From Corydoras sp. C115 (taxonomy: Eukaryota > Chordata > Actinopteri > Siluriformes > Callichthyidae), in NCBI GenBank assembly GCA_019802505.1, contig JAFMOC010000378.1, forward strand, positions 639,418-703,417: 64,000 nt of DNA, given 5' to 3'. The notes beneath the pieces are model-generated. The model was given only the letters and a program-made list of their open reading frames with translations, made no database searches and had not been told where the DNA came from. Position 1 is the first letter of the stretch. Each line of letters begins with the position of its first letter. This document shows positions 11,262 through 21,228 of the stretch, piece after piece. The position numbers and the translations under genes are program-made.

Positions 11262-11430
11262 CAGATGGTGGCGCTGCTGCGCTGATGTCGAAGTTCCACT
11301 GCCGTTAAACGAGACGAAGAAGACATAGCCACGGAAACGCGTCGTGTGTTTGGAGATCGGCAAAGATCAAAGAGAAATAAGGTAGTTGGATTTCGTTTAT
11401 TTATCGGATAAAGTGCCGTTTTAACTGAAG
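11262..11430 (+). promoter_or_regulatory. First-exon/promoter module of zinc-finger gene 2
   Basis: GAACAGATGGTGGCGCTGCT resembles the shared motif. GTCGTGTGTTTGGAGATC follows, then the exon end TTTAACTGAAG|GTGAG with the donor after 11430. The next plus-strand finger exon is at 13241. Confidence 0.65.
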
Positions 11431-11539
11431 GTGAGCTGCTTTATGACATTTATGGAAGTTTGAGAGTTTGTGTAAATAAAAGTGGATTTGTTTATCGTCG
11501 TGTTCTTTGTAAAGACTTTAAAAGTTTGAACTAAAATCA

Positions 11540-11640
11540 GAATAATGAAGTGTGACGTTAAATGCACAGAAGTTTCTCTCATTGTTCTGAAGTTAAACGA
11601 ATTTACAATGCCGTGATAACTGCCTTATTTATCTAATAAA
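11540..11640. repeat. ~98-bp direct repeat, left copy
   Basis: From AATAATGAAGTGTGACGTTA to TTATTTATCTAATAA; nearly identical to 12087-12185. The two copies flank a Tc1 fragment. Confidence 0.9.
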
Positions 11641-11673
11641 TATGTGTATAATATATATATATACACACACACA

Positions 11674-12086
11674 CAGTGGAGGAAATAAGTATTTGATCCC
11701 CCACTGACTTTAAAAGTTTTAATACAAAAAAACAAATGAAACGTCTCATAATTTTATGCCAGCTTTATTTTAACAGTGCCACACAGAATATTAAAAGAAA
11801 AATGGAGAAAATTACATGAAATGAGAAATAAAAAATAATTTGCATTTCATTGAGGGAAATAAGTATTTGATCCCCTAGTAAAACATCATTTAATACTTGG
11901 TGGCAAAACCCCTGTCGGCAAGCACAGCAGTCAGACGTTTCTTATAGTTTTTTATAAGGTTTGCACACACTTCAGGAGTCATTTTGGCCCACTCCTCTCT
12001 GCAAATCACCTCCAAATTCTTAAGGTTTATAAGCATGCATTTGGAAACGTGAAACTTCAGCTCTCTCCATAGATTTTCTCCATAGA
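11674..12086 (-). mobile_element. Tc1-like fragment (one end only)
   Basis: Begins CAGTGGAGGAAATAAGTATT after a (CA)n run and is nearly identical to the left 400 bp of the Tc1 at 8476. It stops at TAGATTTTCTCCATAG with no second inverted repeat, so it is a truncated copy. Confidence 0.92.
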
Positions 12087-12185
12087 ATAATGAAGTGTGA
12101 CGTTAAATGCACAGAAGTTTCTCTCATTGTTCTGAAGTTAAACAAATTTACAATGCCGTGATAACTGCCTTATTTATCTAATAAT
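12087..12185. repeat. ~98-bp direct repeat, right copy
   Basis: Right-hand copy of 11540-11640, differing at few positions. Confidence 0.9.
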
Positions 12186-12202
12186 CAGGTATTTATTTAT
12201 TA

Positions 12203-12285
12203 TCCTGAACGAGGTCGTGTGGTGATGAAGACTATACCGTCCATCCCATAAACAAACACAATGACAGCAATAAGGCACATGGACG
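12203..12285 (+). pseudogene. Decayed start exon of zinc-finger gene 2
   Basis: CCTGAACGAGGTCGTGTGGTG precedes an ATG encoding MKTIPSIP and then a stop. This aligns with the start of the 67-base exon of the other genes, but the rest is lost and LINE-tail sequence follows. Zinc-finger gene 2 therefore cannot use this N-terminus. Confidence 0.55.
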
Positions 12286-12390
12286 AAACAACTGAAAACC
12301 CATCTTTTTAACAAATACCTGGTGTAAATAAAATAAAATGCAGTATAGAATAATGACCTGGTTTGAAAATTCTACAGTGTAAATGGTCAA
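12285..12390 (+). mobile_element. LINE 3'-end fragment
   Basis: AAAACCCATCTTTTTAACAA to GAAAATTCTACAGTGTAAAT, similar to 5019-5190 and to the end of the LINE at 61090. Confidence 0.55.
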
Positions 12391-12745
12391 CTATTCATTC
12401 ATTCATTCATTATCTCCCGCTTTATCCTCTATTAGGGTCGCAGTGGGGTTCACCATGCCCATCCAGGGGAGAACGTTTCGGGCACTGGGCAGATTCACCC
12501 AGGACAGGGTGCCAATCCATCGCTGGACACACACTCACTCACACAGACACACTCTATATGGGGCAATTTGGAGAATTCAATTGCTTGATCCATGTTTTTG
12601 GACTGTGGGAGGAAACAGGAGAACCTGAAGGAAACCCACGCAGACACGGGGAGAACAGGGAAATTCCACCAAGATGGGGATTTGAACCGGGAATCCCTAG
12701 TGCTGAGAGGAGAACATGCTAAACCACTAATCCACTGTGCCGCCC
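12391..12745 (-). mobile_element. Mermaid-like SINE
   Basis: Full-length minus-oriented copy in the intron of zinc-finger gene 2. Confidence 0.92.
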
Positions 12746-12808
12746 TTACATTATAATAAATGGTTAATTGAGAAATTATATGAAAATGTGTTTGTTTGTA
12801 CTCAATAC

Positions 12809-13157
12809 CCATCCATTCATTATCTTCCGCTTTATCCTATATTAGGGTCGCGGTGGGGTTCACCATGCCCATCCAGGGGAGAACGTTTCAGGCGCAGGGC
12901 AGATACACCCAGGACAGGGGGCAAACTATCACTGGGCACACACGCACACGCACACAGAAACACTCTATATGGGGCAATTTGGAGAATTCAATTGACTTGA
13001 TCCATGTTTATGGACTGGTGGAGGAAACCGGAGAACCCGGAGGAAACCCACGCGGACACGGGGAGAACATGGAAACTCCACCCAGATGGGGATTCGAACC
13101 GGGAATCTCTAGCACTGAGAGGAGAACATGCTAAACCACTAAGCCACCATGCCGCCC
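12809..13157 (-). mobile_element. Mermaid-like SINE
   Basis: Second full-length minus-oriented copy, about 60 bp from the previous one and in the same orientation. Confidence 0.92.
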
Positions 13158-13511
13158 CTATTTGAATATTATATTTAGAATAAAATATAAGGTGTGTGTA
13201 ATGAATATATTTTATTTTGTCTTTTTTTTTGTCTTAACAGGATCAACATTGTTTTCCTGCCACTGGAAGACATTTAACGGACATCTAGCAAGTCCGTGGA
13301 ACCTGATTTGTCTCTCGTGTTCGTCGTGAAGACAGACTGTCGATAACGTAAACGGATTAACACAAAGTAACAGACATCGTCCTCCCAATGGGAACTCATT
13401 TTACTAAGCAATCATGAGCACGTCCACACAGAAGAAAAAACACATTGTAATTTAAAGACGTTTTCTAACCCTCATCTTTCTCATTTCGAACCCCTGCTCA
13501 GAGTTTGTAAA

Positions 13512-14399
13512 ATGCATCATCATGGTTCTGCGACACAAAAAACCTATTCTTGCTCACAGTGTGGAAAAGGTTTTAATCACCATCGGACTTTTAAACGGCA
13601 CCAAAACATTCACACGGGACAAAAGCCGTATACCTGCTCGCAATGCGGAGGGACCTTCGATCAGTTCTTTAACTTTAAAATACACCAGCGCATTCACACG
13701 GGCGACAAACAGTACTCCTGCTCGGAGTGCGGAAAGAGTTTTACCCAGCAGAGCAATTTTAAACGGCACCAATACGTTCACACCGGAGAGAAGCCGTACG
13801 CCTGCTCACAGTGCGGGAAAAGCTTCACGCAACTCAGTAACTTTAACCGGCACCAGCACCTTCACACCGGAGAGAAACCCTACTATTGCTCGCTGTGCGG
13901 GAAATGCTTTACCCAACATAGCCATCTTACCGAACACCAGCGCACTCACGTCGGAATAAAACCGTATTTTTGCGCCGAGTGTGGGAAAGGCTTCGTGAAA
14001 CACGGCAATCTGAAAAAACACCAGCGCGTCCACACGGGCGAGAGACCGTACTCCTGCTCACAGTGCGGGAAAGGCTTTTCTCAACAGAGTCACCTCACGC
14101 GACACCAGCGCGTTCACACGGGAGAAAAACAGTTTGCATGTTCGCATTGCGGAAAGAATTTTACCCAACAGAGCCATCTTACCCGACACCGGCACATTCA
14201 CACGGGGGGGCAACTGTTTTCCTGCGCACAGTGTGGGAAGAGTTTTACTCAGCAGAGCAATCTCACACGGCACCAGCACATCCACGCAGGGGCCAAACCG
14301 TATCTCTGCTCGCAGTGTGGGAAGAGTTTTACTCAACTGAATCCTCGGAAGCAACATCAGTGCCTTCACACAGCAGATGGAAGTTGTTCCAGCCCATAA
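13512..14399 (+). CDS. C2H2 zinc-finger protein 2 (finger exon)
   Basis: 295 residues with ten intact C2H2 fingers, running almost end to end from residue 13 and joined by TGEKPY-type linkers. Some linkers have drifted (for example GGQLFSC, AGAKPYLC). The exon begins at 13241 after a strong acceptor (TTTTTTTTTTGTCTTAACAG). An upstream ATG at 13413 begins MSTSTQKKK, like zinc-finger gene 5 at 36213, but meets a stop within 13 codons; the ATG at 13512 is therefore the first that reads the fingers. The start exon of this gene (12203) is also broken. The protein would be almost only fingers: DNA binding in the nucleus, target unknown. It could be a functional short protein or an early pseudogene. 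The 3' UTR resembles those of zinc-finger gene 5 and the pseudogene at 46752. Confidence 0.85.
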   Translation: MHHHGSATQKTYSCSQCGKGFNHHRTFKRHQNIHTGQKPYTCSQCGGTFDQFFNFKIHQRIHTGDKQYSCSECGKSFTQQSNFKRHQYVHTGEKPYACSQCGKSFTQLSNFNRHQHLHTGEKPYYCSLCGKCFTQHSHLTEHQRTHVGIKPYFCAECGKGFVKHGNLKKHQRVHTGERPYSCSQCGKGFSQQSHLTRHQRVHTGEKQFACSHCGKNFTQQSHLTRHRHIHTGGQLFSCAQCGKSFTQQSNLTRHQHIHAGAKPYLCSQCGKSFTQLNPRKQHQCLHTADGSCSSP

Positions 14400-14595
14400 T
14401 AACCAGGTTTTTATTTGGATGTTTTGCAAACATTAATGTGTGAATAGAGTTTTTTAGCAGAAAAAATTTTTGGTTTCCATCAACCAAAAACATAAGAAGT
14501 CATTGGTCACCATAACGATGTCCACATTACTTGCAGATGCTTTGAGTAACTCTGGGCATGTTGTTTCCAAAAACTGGTAACTGTTCTGTGTGGGG

Positions 14596-14791
14596 TACCA
14601 GGTGGCGTTTCCATGTTCTCCCCATGTTGCCCCATATAATTGCCCCATATAGAGTGTGTTTAAGTGAGTGTGTGCCCAGCGACGGATTGGCGCCCTGTCC
14701 TGGGTCTGTCTGCCCAGCGCCTGAGACGTTCTCCCCTGGATGGGCACCGCGACCCTAGTGGGGGATAAAGCGGGAGATAATGAATGAATGA
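14596..14791 (+). mobile_element. Mermaid-like SINE, rearranged
   Basis: Lacks the head and has a partial duplication at 'TTGCCCCATATAATTGCCCC'. Ends in (ATGA)n. Confidence 0.85.
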
Positions 14792-14803
14792 ATTATAACA
14801 GTT

Positions 14804-15134
14804 CGGCGGCACGGTGGCTTAGTGGTTGGCACGTTCGCCTCTCAGTGCTAGGGATTCCCAGTTCGAATCTCAATCTGGGTGGTGTTTCCATGTTCTCCCC
14901 GTGTCCGCATGGGTTTCCTCCGGGTTCTCCGGTTTCCTTCCACAGTCCAAAAACATGGATCAAGTCAATTGAGTTCTCCAAATTACCCCTTATAGAGTGT
15001 GTTTGTGTGAGTGAGTGTGTGTCCAGCGATCAATTGGCGTTCTGTCCTGGGTCTATCTGCCCAGTGCCCAAGATGTCCCCATTTCTCCCCCACGACCCTA
15101 ATAGAGGATAAAGGCGGAAGATAATGAATGAATG
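14804..15134 (+). mobile_element. Mermaid-like SINE with 13-bp target duplication
   Basis: Flanked on both sides by AATTATAACAGTT. The left copy is joined to the tail of the previous SINE, so this one inserted beside or into an older copy. Confidence 0.92.
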
Positions 15135-15242
15135 AATTATAACAGTTTACTACAGTTGGAGCAGCTTTTCAGGACGTAGTGGGAAAAAAACCCAATAATG
15201 TCCTGTTTACTAAAATAACCAAAACAACTAAAAATTCACTAC

Positions 15243-15590
15243 ATCCATCCATCATCTTCCTCTTTATCCTCTATTAGGGTCGCTGGGCGGTTCTCCATGC
15301 CCATCCAGGGGAGAACAATTCAGGTGCTGGGCAGATACACCCAGGACAGGGCGCCAATCTATAACTGGGCACACACTCACTCACACAGACACACTCTATA
15401 TGGGGCAATTTGGAAAACTCAATTGACTTGAACCATGTTTTTGGACTGTGGGAGGAAACCGGAGAACCCAGAGGAAACCCACACGGACACGGGGAGAACA
15501 TGGAAACTCCACCCAGATGGGGATTCGAAACAGGAATCCCTAGTGCTGAGAGGAGAACATGCTAAACCACTGATCCACCGTGCTGCCCGG
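15243..15590 (-). mobile_element. Mermaid-like SINE
   Basis: Full-length minus-oriented copy. Confidence 0.92.
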
Positions 15591-15620
15591 GAGTAACATG
15601 ATTTTAAAAAACTGATCAAA

Positions 15621-15886
15621 TATCCATCCATCCATTATCTACCATTTTATCCTCTACTAGGGTCGCGGGGGGGTTCCCCATGCCCTTCCAGGGGAGAACG
15701 TTTCGGACGCTGGGCAGATACACCCAGGACAGGGGGCAATCTATCACTGGGCACACACTCACTCACTCACACAGACACACTCTATATGGGGCAATTTGGA
15801 GAATTCAGTTGACTTGATCCATGTTTTTGGACTGTGGGAGGAAACCGGAGAACCCGGAGGAAACCCACACGGACACGGGGAGAACA
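15621..15886 (-). mobile_element. Mermaid-like SINE, head missing
   Basis: Minus-oriented; ends at GGGGAGAACA without the tRNA-like head. Confidence 0.88.
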
Positions 15887-15889
15887 AAA

Positions 15890-16755
15890 TGTTCACTCAT
15901 TTACAAAAATTTGTTATTTTGTCGTTTTATTTTAGTTACCTACATAATAATATATTCCCAGCATTCATCAAAAATTTATAAAAGTTTTTTTTCTCAACCA
16001 GCTGCTGTTAATTTATTAATCAATAAATCTGAGAACTGAGAGTCAATACTTTATAAATTATTTATTATACTTATTTCTTTATTAATATTAGTTTTTTTGT
16101 GTGAAATTGTTCAGTGAACACAGAGGTCAGTGATGTGTCCATTCATTTACTGACAAATAATTACTGTGAGTTTTATTTAAGGTGATTTAGTGAAGATCTA
16201 CTTTAAAGAAGGTTCTGTACATTTGTTCATGAGTGTTCATCTATCGCAGGTGAAGTTTCATTGGGGTTTCTTTACGTTTTATTGAGTTTAGAAAAAAAAA
16301 AGTTTAAATAAACTAATCATTTGAGTTTTTAGTCTTAAACGGGTTCCTCTTTATTCTAGACTACGTTATGCTGGTTTTAATAGAACCAATAAAAATGTGA
16401 TTTTTTTTTTTGCTGTTTGTAAACAATCAGTATGTATTTTATTTTATAATCGGAAGTCACACACTGATCATTGACGCTGATACTTTTATGAAGTATTCAA
16501 TAGACAACATTTTTGGAGTAAACTTTGTCTCTGAATTCTTTTTTTTTACTGAATGTAAATATGTCCCATCATGACTCAGCAGATCTTTATGATGCTCCAC
16601 TGATGTAGGCTGAAGATTGTAGATCAATTAAAAGCATATCATTCTGTTCTGAGTTCAGCTCTTATCATCTTGGAGAAGTTCCAGGCGTCAGTTATGTTCT
16701 CAAGTTTAGAAGAGAAGCACGATTTGATTCAATGGGCTTATTTTAGTTTTTACAC
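15890..16755. other. AT-rich spacer; a short paralogous stretch
   Basis: No gene is visible. 16375-16460 ('AGAACCAATAAAAATGTGAT' onward) matches 47525-47600 beyond the zinc-finger pseudogene, so it is probably 3' flank shared by zinc-finger gene 2 and that pseudogene. Confidence 0.5.
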
Positions 16756-16756
16756 A

Positions 16757-17106
16757 TATCCATCCATTATCTTCCACTTAATCCTCTACAGGGTCGGGGA
16801 GAGGAGGTTCTCCATACCCATCCAGGAGGGAACGTTTTGGGCGCTGGGCAGATAGACCCAGGACAGAGCGCCAATCTATCGCTGGGCACACACTCACTCA
16901 CACAGACACACTCTATATGGGGCAATTTGGAGAATTCAATTGACCTTAATCCATGTTTTTAGACTGTCAGAGGAAACCGGAGAACCTGGAGGAAACCCAC
17001 ATGGACACGGGGAGAACATGGAAACTCCACCCAGATGGGGATTCGAACCGGGAATCTCTAGAGCTGAGAGGAGAAAATGCTAACCATTAAGCCACCGTGC
17101 CGCCCA
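16757..17106 (-). mobile_element. Mermaid-like SINE
   Basis: Full-length but more diverged minus-oriented copy. Confidence 0.9.
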
Positions 17107-17479
17107 ATATAATAATATAATAAAAAAAATTTATTTGGCCTGTAAAATGTTTCTTCGTTAGAGAAACCTGAAACCTGTTACTTGGCGATCAGCGTTCATC
17201 CGACTAGATTACGTTGCGTTTGACCAGATTATTAACGATTTTGCTTTCAATAAACACATTTATGACTCAAACCTTGTTTTTTAATTATAGTGTGTTTGTA
17301 AGTGTTTTATGAAAGCAATGACTCACTCGGGGATGTATATTATTGTGAATAAATCACGTGAAAGAGGTGTAACCGTACTCGGGTTGGGACAAATAACACC
17401 TCTTTATGTGATTTATTCACAATAATGTCATGTAATAACACTATTACATTATTACTGTATAATCTTAATGTTACAGATG

Positions 17480-17720
17480 TATGTGAATGCAGTGTAATCT
17501 GAAATAATAAAGTATAGAATGACATGTTCAGGATTCTCTCTCAGAACTCTGGAGTTCATCTACCCACAATGCAGTGCACTTTATTCAGAAGAACAATTTA
17601 TTTTGACTGTTCTCCTGAACAAGGTGGTGGAGGTGATGGACCCTATCCCAGTTCTCATCCAACTGAAGGAGGATAAACACCCTGCACCTGTTACCAGTCC
17701 AGGTGAGATCATTACCCACG
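17480..17720 (+). pseudogene. Orphan start exon of the zinc-finger family
   Basis: ATG at 17636 to donor AG|GTGAG after 17702 gives the same 67 coding bases: MDPIPVLIQLKEDKHPAP then VTSP. The upstream intron sequence (AGATGTATGTGAATGCAGTG) matches intron 1 of zinc-finger gene 1. No first-exon module lies just upstream, and the nearest plus-strand finger exon (22674) already has its own start exon at 20667. It is probably the remains of a duplicated gene, or an alternative start. Confidence 0.7.
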
Positions 17721-17730
17721 ATGCCCGAGA

Positions 17731-17815
17731 CGATGCCCGAGACGTTCATGCCCTGGATGGGCATGGGGAACCACCCCCGCGACCCTAATAGAGCATTAAT
17801 GGATGGATGGATGGA
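17731..17815 (+). mobile_element. Mermaid-like SINE tail fragment
   Basis: Only the 'GACGTTC...CTGGATGGGCATGGG' end and a (GGAT)n tail remain, directly after the orphan start exon. Confidence 0.75.
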
Positions 17816-17819
17816 CTTA

Positions 17820-17985
17820 TAAGGTGAGCACGGGGTTCATCACAACATCCCTGGAGCAATGAGGGTTAAGGGTCTTGCTCAAGGCCCTACATTGGTAACT
17901 TCAGTGGACCTGGTATTTGAACCCTCAACCTTCAGATTGATAACCCAACACCCAAACCACTGAGCTACCACGCCCTCAATAAAGT
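17820..17985 (-). mobile_element. V-SINE-like SINE, truncated
   Basis: On the minus strand: GAGGGCGTGGTAGCTCAGTG (tRNA-like head), GGTTCAAATACCAGGTCC, TTGAGCAAGACCCTTAACCC (conserved core) and CATCCCTCCAGGG-type sequence. Stops before the LINE-like tail. The V-SINE name is from family knowledge. Confidence 0.75.
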
Positions 17986-18149
17986 TGAAAAGCGTTTGCT
18001 GTTATTTTATGTCATTTCTTTTAATACTGTGTATCGTTTAGTTATCATGACTCGTGCTTCTGACTCGAGACTCAAGTTACTAACCTTCTGTTGATTTCAC
18101 TGTTAACATGTCACAGTGATGTTTTCTTTGAAACTCATGTTTACTGGTA

Positions 18150-18489
18150 ATTTATTTATTATCTTTCACTTAATCCTCTTCCAGGGTCACGGGGGAGCTC
18201 ACCATGCAGGGGAGAACACTTCGGGTGCTTGGCAGTTGCACCAAGGACAGGGCGCCAATCTATCGCTGGGCACACTCACACAGACAAAAACTACTTGGGG
18301 CAATTTGGAGCATTCAATTCACCTTGAATCCATGTTTTTGGACTGTGGGAGAACACCGCAGAATCTGGAGGAAACCCATGCACGCACATGGGGAGAACAT
18401 GGAAACTCCACCCAGATTGGGATTCAAACCTGGAATCACCAACACTGAGAGGAGAACATGCTAAACCACTAAGCCACCGTGCCGCCCGA
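18150..18489 (-). mobile_element. Mermaid-like SINE, diverged
   Basis: Minus-oriented copy with many substitutions and small deletions; one of the older copies. Confidence 0.85.
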
Positions 18490-18750
18490 TAATCAATCAA
18501 ATAATTTATATTCTCTCGACGTGAAAAATATTAGACCAGACTGAAGTTAAAGGTCCATGAATTCTGGCTGCTTGAGTGATGCAGTGGTCTGAGGTCTTTC
18601 TATGACGTCCATGTACTACAGAAAAGAGACTACATCATTCTTATTGTCTGTACAACAGTGCCCTCTACTGGATGTTTAACGATAAAGCCTGTTGAATCAG
18701 GGTGACGCAACCACTCCCTACATTCTTAAAAATCTGTGATTGGTTTACTT

Positions 18751-19052
18751 AAGCATGGTGGCTTAGTGGTTTAGCATGTTCTCCTCTCAACACTAGGGAT
18801 TCCCGGTTCGAATCCCCATCTGGGTGGAGTTTCCTCGTTCTCCCTATGTCCATGTGGGTTTCCTCCGGGTTCTCCGGTTTCCTCCCACAGTCCAAAAACA
18901 TGGATCAAGTCAATTGAGTTCTCAAATTTGCCCCATATAGAGTGTGTTTGAGTGAGTGAGTGTGTGCCCAGCGATAGATTGCCCCCCTGTCCTGGGTGTA
19001 TCTGCCCAGGGCCCGAAACGTTCTCCCCTGGATGGACATGGGGAACCCCATG
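18751..19052 (+). mobile_element. Mermaid-like SINE, tail missing
   Basis: Plus copy that stops at GGGGAACCCCATG without (ATGA)n. Confidence 0.88.
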
Positions 19053-19102
19053 TTAAGGGTCATATTGTTATATTATCATATTGGATTGTTAGTTTGGCGG
19101 TA

Positions 19103-19205
19103 CAGAATAGTTGGGGTTCTCCATGCCCATCCAGGGGAGAACATATCGGGCACTGGGCAGATTCACCCAGGACAGGGCGCCAATTTATTGCTGGGCACAC
19201 ACTCA

Positions 19206-19240
<35 letters not shown>

Positions 19241-19292
19241 TATGGGGCAGTTTAGAAGCTTAAATCCATGCTTTTGGATGGTGGGAGCAATT
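19103..19292 (-). mobile_element. Mermaid-like SINE fragment
   Basis: Central part only, minus-oriented, with a (CA)n run at 19209-19238. Confidence 0.82.
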
Positions 19293-19349
19293 AACAGCGG
19301 CTACAGGTTAGAAACAATCTTTAAATTTTTTAATTTTATATTTTATCAG

Positions 19350-19698
19350 GGGTGGCATGGTGGCTTAGTGGTTTAGCATGTTCTCCTCTCAGCGCTAGGG
19401 ATTCCCGGTTCGATTCCCCATCTGGGTGGAGTTTCCATATTCTCCCCGTGTCTGCGTGAGTTTCCTCCGGGTTCTCCGGTTTCCTCCCACAGTCCAAAAA
19501 CATGGATCAGGTCAATTTGAATTCTCAAAATTGCCCCATATAGAGTGTGTCTGTGTGAGTGAGTGTGTGCCCAGCGATGGATTGGCGCACTGTCCTGGGT
19601 CTATTTGTCCAGCGCCTGAGATGTTCTCCCCTGGATGGGCATGGGGAACCCCACCGCGACCCTAATAGAGGATAAAGCGGAAGATAATGAATGAATGA
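19350..19698 (+). mobile_element. Mermaid-like SINE, tandem copy 1 of 3
   Basis: Preceded by TATTTTATCAGG; the same 12 bases separate it from the next copy. Confidence 0.92.
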
Positions 19699-19711
19699 AT
19701 ATTTTATCAGG

Positions 19712-20074
19712 GGTGGCACGGTGGCTTAGTGGTTGGCATGTTCTCCTCTCAGCACTATGGATTGCCGGTTCGAATCCCCATCTGGGTGGAGTTTCCATGT
19801 TCTCCCCGTGTCCCCGTGGGTTTCCTCCGGGTTCTCCGGTTTCCTCCTACAGTCCAAAAACATGGATCAAGGTCAAGTGAATTCTCCAAATTGCCCCATA
19901 TGGAGTGTGTATGCATGCGTGTCTGTGTGGGTGAGTATATGCCCAGTGATAGATTGCCCCCCTGTCCTGGGTGTGTCTGCCTAGCACCCAGGGCGTTCTC
20001 CCCTGGATGGGCATGGGGAACCCCCTCACGACCCTAATAGGGGATAAAGCGGAAGATAATGAATGGATGAATGA
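19712..20074 (+). mobile_element. Mermaid-like SINE, tandem copy 2 of 3
   Basis: Head-to-tail with its neighbours; TATTTTATCAGG precedes and follows it. Confidence 0.92.
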
Positions 20075-20084
20075 ATATTTTATC

Positions 20085-20383
20085 AGGCATGGTGGTTAGT
20101 TGGTTAGCATGTTCTCCTCTTGGTGCTGGGGATTCCAGGTTTGAATCCCAATCTGGGTGGGATATTCATGTTCTCCCCGTGTCCGTGTGGGTTTCCTTCC
20201 ACAATCCAAGACATGGATTCAAGGTGAATTGAATGCTCTAAATTGCCTCATATAGTGTGTGTCTGTGTAAGTAAGTGTGTGCTGGTCCTGGTTGTATCTG
20301 CTCAGTGCCTAAAACGTTCTCCCCTGGATGGGCATGGGACCCTAGTGGAGGATTAGGCAGAAGATAATGAATGAGTGAATGCT
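20085..20383 (+). mobile_element. Mermaid-like SINE, tandem copy 3 of 3
   Basis: The most diverged of the three, followed by a worn TTATTTCATCAG, so it is probably the oldest. Confidence 0.88.
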
Positions 20384-20451
20384 TATTTCATCAGTTCATT
20401 TCAAATAATGCTGTTTAAAAAGCCAAATGAATAATATGAAGTGAAGTTCGA

Positions 20452-20640
20452 CTCCCGAACATTAGGAGGCGGTATTGCACCAAATTGGAATTTCAACATC
20501 CAACAATAACGAACCGAAAAAACCCACAACGACAGCGGCCACACCTCGTGTGTTTGGATCTCCGATTTAATAAAATAAATGAAACGTCATCATTCTAATT
20601 ATCAGATCAAATCGCCTTCATTACAACTTAAACATTTCCT
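20452..20640 (+). promoter_or_regulatory. First-exon/promoter module of zinc-finger gene 3
   Basis: CGAACATTAGGAGGCGGTAT, CACCAAATTGGAATTTC, CACACCTCGTGTGTTTGGA and TTATCAGATCAAATC occur in the standard order. The expected donor after CATTACTGAAG is absent; the start exon follows within about 30 bp. Confidence 0.75.
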
Positions 20641-20666
20641 TCATTCTGTCCGTTCTGGTGGAGTTG

Positions 20667-21184
20667 ATGGAGCCTATCCCAGCTGTCATTCAACAAAAGA
20701 AGGAGGAAGACCCTCCACCTGTTACCTGTCCAGGTGAGATCATTACCCACAATGCACCATACCACCACAAACTACCCAAAAAGTTACAAATCAAAAGTAA
20801 ACAAAAACTGTTCGTGTAAAATGTTACCTGATATTCAGTAATAAACTTTAATTAATGATTCAATTGAAAATAGATTAATAAATGAGTGGGATCAGGACTC
20901 TTCCATTGTCGAACTGCGTTACCTGTTTAACTGTGTGACAGACAGAGGGCGCTGTCTGATCGAGTAATAAACACAATAAAAGGAACTAGCTGAGGGTGGC
21001 ACGATGGCTTAGTGGTTTAGCATGTTCTCCTCTCAGCACTAGGCACTCCCGGTTCGAATCCCCATCTGGGTGGAGTTTCCATGTTCTCCCCGTGTCCGCG
21101 TGGGTTTCCTCTTGGTTCTCCGGTTTCCTCCCACAGTCCAAAATCATGGATCAAGTCAATTGAGTTCTCCAAATTGCCCCATAT

Positions 21185-21228
<44 letters not shown>

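Noticed and set aside
13554..14443. Long ORFs antisense to, or out of frame with, the zinc-finger arrays (also at 6008-7032, 22829-23223, 27990-28712, 36275-37209)
   Set aside because: The finger period is a multiple of three with biased codons, which leaves other frames open. The C2H2 pattern is only in the annotated frames.
19209..19238. Regularly spaced repeats as a possible CRISPR array
   Set aside because: The window is eukaryotic; the regularity comes from tandem SINEs and microsatellites, without short direct repeats and unique spacers.
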